Positions 11,564 to 24,250 of a stretch of DNA of 64,000 bases are shown here, in pieces. The notes beneath the pieces are model-generated. The model saw only the letters and a program-made list of their open reading frames with translations, made no database searches and had not been told where the DNA came from. The stretch lies in assembly GCA_030685065.1 (NCBI GenBank), contig JAUXQH010000158.1, forward strand, positions 1 to 64,000, given 5' to 3'. Numbering within the stretch: position 1 is the stretch's first letter; each line of letters starts with the position of its first letter. The DNA is from Pseudomonadota bacterium (GTDB lineage Bacteria; Myxococcota_A; UBA796; SXON01). The translations under genes were made by a program, and so were the position numbers.

Positions 11564-14275
11564 CTACCAGGAGAGCGCGAAGAACAGGCCGGGGCTCCAG
11601 GTGTCGTAGGGGTAGCCCCATCCGTCCGGGAAGTGGTCGCAGTAGTACTCGTCCGGACCGCACCAGCCCGACGCGAACCCCAGCGAGAGGGTGTCGAGCG
11701 AGAGGCCCATGTCCGCGAGGTTCAGGTCGATCTGCACTTCGGTCGCGCTCGGGTAGGACAGGCCCGGCGTGGAGATCGTGGTGAAATCACCGTCGTACCC
11801 CTCGAGGCTGGTGACCCCGGACTGCACGACGAGCCGGTAGAGGGACCAGTCGGCCACGGTGGACTCCCCCCAGGCCTCGATGAAGAGCGACGAGGGGTCG
11901 AACACGGTCGCGGACTGGAGCTGGATCTGAAGGATGCCGTCGTCCACGCGGTAGCGTCCCGCGATGAGATCGAAGTCCCAGCCGTCGAGGGCGTCCCCCG
12001 CGGGATCTCCGCGGGGATCGAGGTCTTCCCACGGCGGCTCTCCGAGCACGAGGGTGGTTCGCACCTCGTAGGCGCGCACCTCGTCCACGAGGGTGAGGAG
12101 GAGGTCGACGGTGTCGCCGTCCGCCCCGCCGGTGACCGTGACCGACCACGGATCCCCGTTGGAGTCGGCCCGGCCGGCGGTCAGCTCCCGCAGGGCCTCG
12201 GCGTTCGTGCTGACGCTCACGACGGCGGTGCTCGAAGACTCGGCGGAGAGCGTGGCCGAGAGCGCACCCTCGGTCGACTTGCCGCCGAGGTTCGTCACGG
12301 CGAGCGTGAGGTCCGCGCTCTCGTCCGCGTTGAGGACGCCGTCCCGGCCGTCGTCGTCGATGTCGATGTCGGTGACCGCGAGGTACGGGAACGGGACGTC
12401 CACCGTGAGCGGCAGGGTCCAGGACTCGACGCCGTCGTCGAGCACGAGGTCGAAGGAGAGCGGCGTGCTGTCGGTGTGGGTGGCCGCGATGTCGAAGGCG
12501 AACAGCCCGGCCAGGCTCACCGACTGTCCGGCGCCGAACGGCACGTCCGTGAGGGCATACGGGCCGCCGTCGGCCACCGTGAGATCGGCGTCGGTCGACA
12601 CGCAGGCGACCGTCACGGCGCCCTGCGTCACGTCGCCGTCGTTCGTGACGTACAGGGTCAGCGAGGCCCCCATGTCCCCTGGAGCGAGCTCGGCCGGCGA
12701 GGTGGAGACCACCACGTCGAACGCCGGCGGCTCGGGAACGTAGGCGCGGGCCTCGACCGCGGCGGTGACGGCCGGCAGGACGGTCGCCGCGTAGTCGACA
12801 CCGCCGTAGGAGAGGGTGAACTCGTCCAGCGTGCCGGACACGTCGGCGTTCGCCCGGACGAACCACCGGAGATCTCCGGCGGCGGGCGGGAGCAGCGCCC
12901 CCTGGTCCGTGATGTCGACGGTGAGGGCCACCGGGCCCGTGGTCGCGGCGGCGTGCACGACCTGCTCCCACGCGGGCGCGTCGGGATCGCCCACGCCCAG
13001 GACGAGGTCGAGCTGCCCGGCCGCGCTCGGCGTATAGACGATGCTGGCGGTGCTCATGAACCCGACGAGCAGCTGATCGTCGACCGTCCAGGAGGTCTCG
13101 CCCTCGGTGACCGTGAGGGAGACGGGGACGTAGCGGTTGTCCGGCGTGTCCGTGTCGACGGTCAGCGCGAAGTCGGCCGTGGCCGTTCCGCCGGACGCGA
13201 TCGTCGCGATGGAGGCGCTCGCCTCGGCCACCGACGCGCCGCCGTCGGGGAACGCGACGGTCACCGTCAGCTCGGACGCGTCGACCAGCCCGAGGTTCGC
13301 GACGGACACGGTCAGCGTGCCGTCGTCACCCGGGTGGATCGGCGACGGGGAAACCGTGGTGTCGAGCACGAGGTCCGGCTGGAGCGCCTCGACCCGCACG
13401 TCGTCGATGTACCAGTCATCCGAGGACTCGCCGACGAAGCGCCACGCGAGGTAGACCGTGGGCGCGCCGGCGTAGGCCGACAGGTCGTACACCGCAGAGC
13501 GGCCCCATGCCGCCTCGGCGGGAGCGGGGAGGAGCTCGGTGACCGCGACGTAGTCGCCGTCCTCGGGGACCCGGCTGCCGACGCTCACGTAGAGCCCGTG
13601 GTTGGCGAGGGGGGTCTGCCGGCCAAGCTCCTGCCAGGTCACCTGGGCGTCCGGCACGGCGCTGAAGTCGAGCGCGGGGGTGATGAGCCAATCCTCCATC
13701 GCGTCGATGCCGGTGTAGCCGCGCGAGTGGAAGGCCGATTGCGCGCCCGCCTGGGCCTCGGCCGCGCTCGTGGCCCACCCGTAGCCGTAGAACCCGACGC
13801 TCGAATTGGCCCAGCCGAGGTCCGACAGGGTGGCCTGGGTCTCGTCGTACTCGAAGCCCTGCACATAGGGCAGCGGCGCGCCGACGACCGCCACGTGCAG
13901 CGCGAACGGCTCCGACGCGGCTTCGGCCGGGAGGTAGGTCGAGACGGGGGCGTCCCCGTGGTCCGCGGCCTTGAAGTAGTACTCCACCCCGGGGTCGTCG
14001 ATGTCGGAGCTCTCGAGGGTGGCGCTCCACACGTCGTCCGCGCCGGGGGTCATCGGGGCCTGGACCCAGCTGGTCTCTCCCTCGACCCGGTGGAACAACG
14101 TCACGGACGCCACGCCGTCGGCGTCGGTGGCGGTCACATCGAACGTGGTGGCGGTGCCTTCGAGGACCGCCGCGGGCGCGGTGTGGGAGAGCTCCGGGCC
14201 CGCCAGGGGCACGCCGGTGTCCTTCGGATCGTCACCGTTGCAGGCGAGAAGAAGGACGACGAATCCGTACCGCAT
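11564..14275 (-). CDS. Large lipoprotein with choice-of-anchor-J/MAM-like and CARDB-like domains
   Basis: This 903-residue protein is the last gene of the lipoprotein operon. ATG 14275 gives MRYGFVVLLLACNGDD (lipobox Cys 12), and the start overlaps the upstream stop as TGATG. An Ig-like segment follows (TFDVTATDADGVASVTLFHR). Then comes a choice-of-anchor-J/MAM-like domain (about 135-300) with the typical DWLITPALDFS and DWYIDDVRVEA ends. At least three CARDB-like beta domains follow, seen from repeated phrases such as DGTLTVSVANLGLVDASELTVTV, LYVTNDGDVTQGAVTV and LTLAVTNLGGKSTEGALSA. The C-terminus is a lectin-like beta domain with Trp/Tyr-rich ends. No catalytic motif is visible. It is probably a surface adhesin or a binding lipoprotein. 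Confidence 0.75.
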   Translation of the reverse strand: MRYGFVVLLLACNGDDPKDTGVPLAGPELSHTAPAAVLEGTATTFDVTATDADGVASVTLFHRVEGETSWVQAPMTPGADDVWSATLESSDIDDPGVEYYFKAADHGDAPVSTYLPAEAASEPFALHVAVVGAPLPYVQGFEYDETQATLSDLGWANSSVGFYGYGWATSAAEAQAGAQSAFHSRGYTGIDAMEDWLITPALDFSAVPDAQVTWQELGRQTPLANHGLYVSVGSRVPEDGDYVAVTELLPAPAEAAWGRSAVYDLSAYAGAPTVYLAWRFVGESSDDWYIDDVRVEALQPDLVLDTTVSPSPIHPGDDGTLTVSVANLGLVDASELTVTVAFPDGGASVAEASASIATIASGGTATADFALTVDTDTPDNRYVPVSLTVTEGETSWTVDDQLLVGFMSTASIVYTPSAAGQLDLVLGVGDPDAPAWEQVVHAAATTGPVALTVDITDQGALLPPAAGDLRWFVRANADVSGTLDEFTLSYGGVDYAATVLPAVTAAVEARAYVPEPPAFDVVVSTSPAELAPGDMGASLTLYVTNDGDVTQGAVTVACVSTDADLTVADGGPYALTDVPFGAGQSVSLAGLFAFDIAATHTDSTPLSFDLVLDDGVESWTLPLTVDVPFPYLAVTDIDIDDDGRDGVLNADESADLTLAVTNLGGKSTEGALSATLSAESSSTAVVSVSTNAEALRELTAGRADSNGDPWSVTVTGGADGDTVDLLLTLVDEVRAYEVRTTLVLGEPPWEDLDPRGDPAGDALDGWDFDLIAGRYRVDDGILQIQLQSATVFDPSSLFIEAWGESTVADWSLYRLVVQSGVTSLEGYDGDFTTISTPGLSYPSATEVQIDLNLADMGLSLDTLSLGFASGWCGPDEYYCDHFPDGWGYPYDTWSPGLFFALSW

Positions 14276-14805
14276 CACTCTTCCTCGTAAAGCCAGCAGT
14301 ACGTGAAGCATTGGTTCGAGATGACGTTTCCGTTGAAGTCGGACACCGGCAGGCAGTCGTAGCCCCCCGGACAGTCCGTGTCCCCGTCACACGTCACGCC
14401 GCAATACCCACCGTTGAGGCACATGTTGCCGTTGCCGCCGCAGTCCCCGTCGTCCTCGCAGGGAGCGCAGAAGTAGCCGCCCGCCTCGTAGCACTCGCCG
14501 CCCGGGTTGCAGAACTCCCCGAAGCCGCAGTCCAGCCGGGTGTCCGTGCACTCGGCCGCCACGCATGCGCCGGCCTCTTCATCACAGAGGTCGCCGAAGC
14601 GGCAGTCGTCGTGGGTTTCGCACCCGTCGACGCAGGAGCTGTCGCTACAGTACTGCTCGATGCCGCACTGCATGGAGGTCGCACAGCTCTGGGTCTCGCA
14701 GACGCCGGCCTCGCAGACGGACCCGAACGGACAGGGCACGTCCTCCGAACACTCCGCTTCCTGGCTCGGACAACCGAGCAGCATCATCAACAGGAACACC
14801 ATCAA
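14275..14805 (-). CDS. Cys-rich lipoprotein
   Basis: This 176-residue protein has a type II signal (MMVFLLMMLLGC). After it come about 25 cysteines in repeated short knots such as CPFGSVCEAGVC, CGIEQYCSDSSC and CRFGDLCDEEAGAC, spaced 5-6 residues apart. Such repeats are frequent in myxobacterial secreted proteins and resemble disulfide-locked EGF-like or Dickkopf-like knots. No enzyme motif is present. It overlaps the gene upstream by 4 bases (ATGA) and the one downstream by 1 base (TGATG), so all three are almost certainly translationally coupled. Confidence 0.75.
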   Translation of the reverse strand: MMVFLLMMLLGCPSQEAECSEDVPCPFGSVCEAGVCETQSCATSMQCGIEQYCSDSSCVDGCETHDDCRFGDLCDEEAGACVAAECTDTRLDCGFGEFCNPGGECYEAGGYFCAPCEDDGDCGGNGNMCLNGGYCGVTCDGDTDCPGGYDCLPVSDFNGNVISNQCFTYCWLYEEE

Positions 14806-16316
14806 TTGCTCCCGCTCTGGACCTGGTATTCCACAAGGATGTACTGCTGGCTCTCGGGGACCTGGTCGAGCTCGAAGCGGATCAGGTTCTCCTCCTCGAT
14901 GTAGGAATAGTCGACATCCAACGTCAGGTCGCGGATCTTGCTGGACTCGTCGGCGTCCGCGTAGATGGAGACCTTGAGGGAGTCGAGCCGCGGCATCCCG
15001 GACAAGGCGAAGTCGGCCTGGAGCCCCGAGAGGGTCAGGCCCAGCTCGTTCACGATCGGGGAGAAGTCGTCGTCACAGATCGAGTCCACGAGGCCGACGG
15101 TCTCTTCGACGGCCCGCAGGTATCGCCGGCCCCAGTCCGCCTGGCCGTTGGCCGAGCTGCAGCTGGGTTCGCCTTCGAACTCGGGCGCGCGGTCCCCGAT
15201 GACCGCCGACACGTTCATCCGGGCGTGGTTGCGGTAGGCGTCCTCTCCCTTCATGTCGGCGTAGATCGAGAGATAGTCATTCACCGGGAGGGGCGACGAG
15301 TCTTCCTCGTCCGACACGATGAGCACCGAGAAGTTGGCTTCGTCGCGGATGAAGCCGTCGTTCGCGCCCGTGCCGTCCGCCGCGACGGAGCGGAGCGGCT
15401 CGGTGATCGCGAGGCGCACGGCCTCGAGGCCCATCTCGATGCCCGAGCCGGTGATCCCCTGCGCGACCATCTCGGCGAAGATCTCTTCGGGCTCCGCGGT
15501 CGCGGCGGTGAGGAAAAGATCGTGGTTGTTCAAGGTGAAGTCGGTGCCGACCGCGAGATCGGCGCCCTCGACGTCGAGCGTGCGGCCGAGCACCAGGGCC
15601 TCTCCCGCCGCGAGCATCGTGCCATCGGGGAAGGCGTAGAGGTTGCGCCCGTCGTCCAGGAGGCTGTACCCCGTGAGATCGACGGTCTCCGCGCTGATGT
15701 TGGTGAGCTCGACCCACTCGCCCGCGGCATCGGCCACGCCGTCCGGATCGGGGGCGAACTCGGTGATGATCACCGCGCCGCGCGAAGCATCGGTCCCGGG
15801 GCCGGTTCCGGCGCATCCCGGGTTGGAGGCGCCCGGCGTGGCGGCCACGTCGACACACCACTTCGACGCGGAGTCGTTGCTGGTGGCGGCGAAGTAGGAC
15901 GGATCGAGCGAGAGGACCACCCCCGGCCCGACCGGCCAGTCGCGGTCGTACTCCACGCGGTCGATCTCGCGGCCGCCGGCGTCCGCCAGGACGATCTCGT
16001 CATCCCCGCCGATGAGGTGCCCGGAGAACTTCGCCTGGTCCACGTCGGTGGTGATGACGCCGAGCTGCCAGTCGACCTCGGCCTCATCGAAGTATTGGAT
16101 GAAGCTGTCGAAGTTTCCCGCGAGCTTGCTCTGCTCCTCGACCATGGAGCAGCTGTTGTCGACGACCAGGAGCAGGTCGACGGTGTTCAGCTGGTTCTGG
16201 ATGAAGACATCCTCGTGGGTCGGCTGGGAGTACTCGTAGTCCGAGCAGCCCGCCGAGAGGGCCGGCAAGAGGAGCAGGATCAACGCGCTACGCACCGCTG
16301 GCCTCCGTGTCTGCAT
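14802..16316 (-). CDS. vWA-domain lipoprotein with an inserted, permuted lamin-tail-like domain
   Basis: This 504-residue lipoprotein (LLLLPALSAGC, Cys about 24) contains a von Willebrand A domain. The MIDAS motif is LLLVVDNSCSM, the second strand is LGVITTDVD, and a later conserved strand is SVLIVSDEEDSS. Between the second strand and the helix PEEIFAEMVAQGITGSGIEMG sits about 150 extra residues. They look like a lamin-tail domain with its halves exchanged: GGDDEIVLADAGGREIDRVEY..WP..LDPSYF..WC (normally the second half) comes before VIITEFAPDPDGVADAAGEWVELTN (normally the first half). vWA domains bind metal and protein partners. It overlaps its upstream neighbour by 29 bases. Confidence 0.75.
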   Translation of the reverse strand: MQTRRPAVRSALILLLLPALSAGCSDYEYSQPTHEDVFIQNQLNTVDLLLVVDNSCSMVEEQSKLAGNFDSFIQYFDEAEVDWQLGVITTDVDQAKFSGHLIGGDDEIVLADAGGREIDRVEYDRDWPVGPGVVLSLDPSYFAATSNDSASKWCVDVAATPGASNPGCAGTGPGTDASRGAVIITEFAPDPDGVADAAGEWVELTNISAETVDLTGYSLLDDGRNLYAFPDGTMLAAGEALVLGRTLDVEGADLAVGTDFTLNNHDLFLTAATAEPEEIFAEMVAQGITGSGIEMGLEAVRLAITEPLRSVAADGTGANDGFIRDEANFSVLIVSDEEDSSPLPVNDYLSIYADMKGEDAYRNHARMNVSAVIGDRAPEFEGEPSCSSANGQADWGRRYLRAVEETVGLVDSICDDDFSPIVNELGLTLSGLQADFALSGMPRLDSLKVSIYADADESSKIRDLTLDVDYSYIEEENLIRFELDQVPESQQYILVEYQVQSGSN

Positions 16317-17157
16317 CGCTGTCGCCGGAGCCTTCGGTCAAGCCCTCGACGGCCTCCAACAGGAGGGTCTGGCTGACCTGCGGGGTCTGCGCGGACCAAT
16401 GGAACGTGGTGTAGATCACCTGGCCGCGGCCCGCGATGAACCGGACCATCAGCGGGGCATCGGGGAGAGACTCGGGGAGCTGGTCGGCGGAGGGCTGGTA
16501 GTCGATGGTGCCCGAGAGGAGCACCTCTGTCTCTGCGCCGACGCTCTCGATCACCGACCAGGCCGTGTAGTCGTAGGCGATGTTGATGGTGGCGCCCAGC
16601 GCCTCCACGAGGTCCGCGTCCTTCACGTCGACCAGCACGTCGTCCGGCATGCCGGTCTGCGCGGCGTCGGGCACCAGGTCGTCTCCGAAGAGCTCCATCG
16701 CGTCGGGCCAGCAGTACTCGACCAGGTCATACGCCCAGTCGCTCACGACGAGCGTTCCGCCGCCGGTGGCGAAGTTGCACGCGTGGTCCATCGCCTCGGT
16801 GTCGAGCAGCAGGTCGTCGTCCGGCTCGAGCTGGTTGTTGTACCGGAACGCGCCGAGCCCCCGGGTGCCCGAGTTCACGAACACGGCGTTGAAGGCGGAC
16901 ACCTGGAGCTGCCCCTTCTCGTCGGTGCCGGTGAACAGGCCCTCGACGGTGGGCCCCGGGGAGTCCCACTGCGTGCGCTCCTCGTCGGGCTCGTACGTCG
17001 CTTGAACGATGAACCCGTTGTATTCTTGCGTCGCGATGTCGAGGGCGACGAGGGAGTCTCCGACGTTGTCGAAGTCCCCGAGCACCACGGCGATCGAGTC
17101 GAGGCGCACCTCGGAGAAGCCCTGCTCCACGCAGCCCAGGAGCACCAACGGCATCAT
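16288..17157 (-). CDS. Lipoprotein with a glutamine-amidotransferase-like fold
   Basis: This is a 289-residue predicted lipoprotein (MMPLVLLGC). The pattern AFNAVFVNSGTRGLG, then GGTLVVSDWAYDLVEYCWPD, then PLMVRFIAGRGQVIYTTFHWS is like the class I glutamine-amidotransferase-like or ThuA-like sheet found in many envelope proteins. No catalytic Cys-His-Glu triad is evident, so it may only be structural. The start is ambiguous because the 15-bp repeat array at the junction supplies four in-frame ATGs (17184, 17169, 17157, 17154). I chose 17157, which gives the cleanest signal peptide. The first of the four would overlap the upstream stop as TGATG. Confidence 0.65.
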   Translation of the reverse strand: MMPLVLLGCVEQGFSEVRLDSIAVVLGDFDNVGDSLVALDIATQEYNGFIVQATYEPDEERTQWDSPGPTVEGLFTGTDEKGQLQVSAFNAVFVNSGTRGLGAFRYNNQLEPDDDLLLDTEAMDHACNFATGGGTLVVSDWAYDLVEYCWPDAMELFGDDLVPDAAQTGMPDDVLVDVKDADLVEALGATINIAYDYTAWSVIESVGAETEVLLSGTIDYQPSADQLPESLPDAPLMVRFIAGRGQVIYTTFHWSAQTPQVSQTLLLEAVEGLTEGSGDSDADTEASGA

Positions 17158-17197
17158 TCCAGCACCCATCACTCCAGCACCCATCACTCCAGCACCA
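17153..17197 (-). repeat. 15-bp tandem repeat x3 over a stop/start junction
   Basis: Three copies of a 15-base unit (plus strand ATCACTCCAGCACCC, one mismatch in each outer copy) lie at 17153-17167, 17168-17182 and 17183-17197. On the minus strand each copy ends in GGAGTGAT or GGAATGAT. The most upstream copy holds the TGA stop of the 601-residue lipoprotein (17186-17184), and each copy also creates an ATG in frame with the next gene. Confidence 0.88.
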
Positions 17198-18989
17198 GGT
17201 AGCCCTGCACGTAGACGTACGTGCTGCTCTTGTTGTTCTGGATCGTGCTGAACGGGAAGCCGAACTCGGGACCCTCGGGGATCAGGCTGTAGGCCGCGAA
17301 GTTGGCGCTGCCGGCCTGGAGCTGCGACAGCTCGGCGGCCGTGTAGGTGTGCTCGCCGTCGTCCCACGGGATGGAGCCCACGTACCCGGACTCGCCGGTG
17401 GCCTCGAGCGTGCCGGAGATCTGGGTGACGAAGAACGCGTCCGGGTAGGTCTGGGCGGGGGTCCAGGTGTAGGTCAGGTCCTCCGCGCGGTTGTGCGTGA
17501 AGTTGCCCCACCATCCGGGGTCGATCATGCTGAAGTCCGCCGGGACCGTCGGCTGTACGTCTTCGATGACGTACTCGCCGATGCCGCCGTCCTCGCCCTG
17601 GGTGTGCAGGTCGTACATCTGGTCGAAGCAGTAGTCGTCCAGCGTGAGGTCGGCCGAGTAGTAGATCATGCCCGACGCGCCGTCGATGAACTTCTCGAGC
17701 TGCACGACGTTGCAATCGGACTCGAACCACACGAAGTCGCCCGCGCCCAGCGTGATCGGGTTCGGGCAGTCGGAAGTGCCGCCGGTGGTGTAGGTCTGGA
17801 ACACGCCGTTCGAGTCGTAGGGCTGCGGGCCCGAGGCGCACGCGGGGTCACTCGAGCAGTCGCTGTCGTAGCAGTCGATGAAGTTGTCGCCGTCGTTGTC
17901 CTCGCCGTCCGAGCAGCCGTAGGCCTCGGGGCTGTTCGGGCAGGCGGGATCGAGCGGGATGTAGAAGATGGCCTGACCGGTCACGCGTTCGCTGATGGCG
18001 CCCGTCGTGTTGTCGATGCCGCGCGTCACGTTGAAGGCGAGGGAGATGCCCACGTCCTCGAGCTCGATGTCGCCCTCGGTGATCTGGAAGGCGTCCTCCA
18101 TGAACACGCCCTCGTCATCGGTGGTGACCATCGCGTCGCGAAAACCGATCTCCGCGGCGTTGGACACCGTCATCCGGCCCCAGAGGTTCTCGGCGTCGAC
18201 GACGTTCAGGCTGTCCACCACGACATCCCCGTTCTCGCTGCCGTTCTTCCAGAACGTGAGCTCCGAGTCGCCGCTGAAGTGGGTGCCGGCGCCGCGGATG
18301 GTGAACTCGATGGTCTCGCCCTGGGCGGCGGTGGTCGGGTCGAACAAGGCGGAGAGCGCCACGCGATCGACCTGAAACCCACCGTAGAGCGTCGTGAGAT
18401 CGGGCCCGACCTCCATGGAGACGTCCCGCAGGCCCGGGACCGCGTCCGGGCCGACGGTCACGCTGGCGATCGCGTAGGTTTCCGACAGAACGTCGACCGA
18501 GGTGACCTCGATGTCGTCCCCGAAGGCGGCCCAGGTGGTCCCGCCGAGCCACTCGGTGTTCTGCCCGAGGATCTCGACCACGATGCTCTCCCCGATGCGC
18601 GCGCGCTCGGGCGAGATGGTGAACGAGTCATCCACGACGGTCAGGGCCTCGGAGATGCTGAACGTCCCCTCCCCCGTGGAGACCTCGGCGGTCCGCGGCC
18701 CGAGGTCGGCGGCCGGATCGACGGTCACGTTGGCTGTCGCCGTCCACCCGTCGAGCACGGTCACGCTGTTGATGACGACGCCATCGCCCAGCGCGAGGTC
18801 GGCTCCGGTGAAGGAGAACAGCGAGGACCCAGCGGTGATCCGCGCGTCGAACGTGATGCCCCGGCCGGCCTCGGGCGGCCAGAACTCCAGGGCCGACGAG
18901 CCTTCGTCTTCCTTGTCGTCCGAGCCCGCGGGCTCCGTGCAGGCGCCCATCCACAGCAACGAGAGACAGAGGGTCATCAGGCGCGTCAT
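17184..18989 (-). CDS. Lipoprotein with IPT/TIG-like beta domains and a MopE-like motif
   Basis: This 601-residue protein starts with a lipoprotein signal (LCLSLLWMGAC, Cys 17) and an acidic linker. Three repeated Ig/TIG-like domains of about 90-100 residues follow, each with an entry like ALEFWPPEAGRGITFDARI, FTISPERARIGESIVVEI or LSALFDPTTAAQGETIEFTI. Near residue 355 is an Asp-rich disulfide motif CSDGEDNDGDNFIDCYDSDC, like the metal-binding repeats of MopE-type proteins. The last 220 residues are a beta-rich domain of unknown type. It is first in the five-gene lipoprotein cluster and has its own -10 element at 19020-19025. It is probably a surface-exposed structural lipoprotein. Confidence 0.75.
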   Translation of the reverse strand: MTRLMTLCLSLLWMGACTEPAGSDDKEDEGSSALEFWPPEAGRGITFDARITAGSSLFSFTGADLALGDGVVINSVTVLDGWTATANVTVDPAADLGPRTAEVSTGEGTFSISEALTVVDDSFTISPERARIGESIVVEILGQNTEWLGGTTWAAFGDDIEVTSVDVLSETYAIASVTVGPDAVPGLRDVSMEVGPDLTTLYGGFQVDRVALSALFDPTTAAQGETIEFTIRGAGTHFSGDSELTFWKNGSENGDVVVDSLNVVDAENLWGRMTVSNAAEIGFRDAMVTTDDEGVFMEDAFQITEGDIELEDVGISLAFNVTRGIDNTTGAISERVTGQAIFYIPLDPACPNSPEAYGCSDGEDNDGDNFIDCYDSDCSSDPACASGPQPYDSNGVFQTYTTGGTSDCPNPITLGAGDFVWFESDCNVVQLEKFIDGASGMIYYSADLTLDDYCFDQMYDLHTQGEDGGIGEYVIEDVQPTVPADFSMIDPGWWGNFTHNRAEDLTYTWTPAQTYPDAFFVTQISGTLEATGESGYVGSIPWDDGEHTYTAAELSQLQAGSANFAAYSLIPEGPEFGFPFSTIQNNKSSTYVYVQGYLVLE

Positions 18990-19019
18990 GCCGGCTCCGG
19001 GCCCCGCGTGGGGTGCCGC

Positions 19020-19025
19020 AGTATA
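19020..19025 (-). promoter_or_regulatory. -10 element of the lipoprotein operon
   Basis: TATACT on the minus strand (19025-19020) is a near-consensus -10 box about 30 bases before the ATG at 18989, between nuoN and the first lipoprotein gene. GGAG just before the ATG provides the ribosome binding site. No convincing -35 is seen. It suggests that the lipoprotein cluster can be expressed apart from nuo. Confidence 0.4.
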
Positions 19026-19080
19026 GCCGGGATTGGACTGCCGCGGACGGCTTGTCGGCCACCCGGACTTCCCCCAGGCG

Positions 19081-20562
19081 CTAGCCAGCGAGCGACAGCA
19101 ACGACTCCTGGGCCCAGTCGAGCACGGTGCCCGGAACGAGGCCCAGAACCACCATCACCACGGCGCAGAGCGCAACCGCGAAGGCAGCGCGGCGGTCGAC
19201 CGTCACGGCCGGATGCCCGGGGTGCATGTACATCCACACCATGGGGCGGATGTAGTAGTACACACCCATCGCCGCCGAGATAGCTCCGATGATGACCAGG
19301 TTGCGCTCGCCCGCCTGGAGCGCGGCGGAGAAGAGGTAGAACTTCCCGACGAACCCCATGGTGGGCGGGATGCCGGCGAGCGACAGGAGGCAGATGGAGA
19401 GCCCCGCGGCGAGCCACGGGTGCTGCTGGCCGAAGCCGGCGAGGCGCTCGATGCGCGTGTCGTCGCTGCCGTCCCTCGTGAACATCGAGAGCACAGCGAA
19501 GGCCCCCGCGTTCATGAAGGTGTAGCTCAACATGTAGAAGAGCAGGCTGCCGAGCGCGGGGCTCCCCGCGACGCCGCCCGCGCCGATCGAGACGAACGCC
19601 ATGAGCAGGTAGCCGGCGTGCGCGATCGACGAGTAGGCAAGGACCCGCTTCAGATCGTCCTGGACGAGCGCGCCCACGTTGCCGACGATCATCGTGAGCG
19701 CCGACATCCACCACAAGGCGCCGTGCCAGCTTGCGGCGTCCTCGCCCATCGCGCCGAGCACGACGCGACCGAACGCCGCGAAGCTCGCCGCCTTCACCCC
19801 CGACGCCATGAGCGCCGTCACCGAGGTGGGGGCGCCCTGGTACACGTCCGGGGCCCACATGTGGAAGGGCACGCTCGCGACCTTGAAGCCGAAGCCCACG
19901 ATCAACATGGCTGCGCCGACGGCGAGCAGCGTGCTGGACGTCGCCTCGTGCCCGGTCGCGAACCACGCGGTGAGCGCGTCGAGCGAGGTGCTGCCGATCG
20001 CGCCGTAGATGAACGAGACCCCGTACAGCATCACGCCGGACGAGAACGCCCCGAGGATGAAGTACTTGAAGCCGCTCTCGACGCTCTTCGGGTCACCGCG
20101 CTTGAGGGCGCAGAGCACGTACATCGCGATGCTCATCACCTCGAGGGCGATGAAGACCATCATCAGGTCGTTCGCGGCGCTCATGAGCATCATGCCCATG
20201 ACGCCGAACAGCACCAGCGCGTAGTACTCGCCGACGCGGACGCCGATGCGCTCGAGGTAGCCCTCGCTCATCAGGAGCGAGAGGATGCCGGCGAGGATGG
20301 CGCAGACCTGGAAGAACAGGCCGTAGCGGTCGATCCGGAGCATGCCCGCGTAGGCATCGACCGGCCCCTCGGCCAGGCTGTAGACAACCGCGGTGAGCGC
20401 GCCCGCGGCCAGGAGGCCCCCGAGGCCGAGCACCCAGAAGAGGGTCTTGCTGGCGGGGCGAGCCCACGCCTCGATCAGCATGATCGCCAGGGCGACGCAG
20501 AAGACGAGGATGGAGGGGCTCGAGAGGAGAAGCGAGTCGCCGAGGGCGGGAATCAGGGTCAT
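19081..20562 (-). CDS. nuoN: NADH-quinone oxidoreductase subunit N
   Basis: This 493-residue antiporter-like membrane subunit of complex I is one of three proton-pumping modules (with NuoL and NuoM). It is hydrophobic throughout, with the family motif VQDDLKRVLAYSSIAHAGY (about 310) and the SVESGFKYFILGAFSSGVMLYG stretch with its conserved Lys. The length is normal. It is the last gene of the operon, 3 bases after nuoM. The 91 bases to the next gene hold a separate -10 box. Confidence 0.96.
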   Translation of the reverse strand: MTLIPALGDSLLLSSPSILVFCVALAIMLIEAWARPASKTLFWVLGLGGLLAAGALTAVVYSLAEGPVDAYAGMLRIDRYGLFFQVCAILAGILSLLMSEGYLERIGVRVGEYYALVLFGVMGMMLMSAANDLMMVFIALEVMSIAMYVLCALKRGDPKSVESGFKYFILGAFSSGVMLYGVSFIYGAIGSTSLDALTAWFATGHEATSSTLLAVGAAMLIVGFGFKVASVPFHMWAPDVYQGAPTSVTALMASGVKAASFAAFGRVVLGAMGEDAASWHGALWWMSALTMIVGNVGALVQDDLKRVLAYSSIAHAGYLLMAFVSIGAGGVAGSPALGSLLFYMLSYTFMNAGAFAVLSMFTRDGSDDTRIERLAGFGQQHPWLAAGLSICLLSLAGIPPTMGFVGKFYLFSAALQAGERNLVIIGAISAAMGVYYYIRPMVWMYMHPGHPAVTVDRRAAFAVALCAVVMVVLGLVPGTVLDWAQESLLSLAG

Positions 20563-20565
20563 TGG

Positions 20566-22203
<1,638 letters not shown>

Positions 22204-22204
22204 C

Positions 22205-24247
<2,043 letters not shown>

Positions 24248-24250
24248 CGC

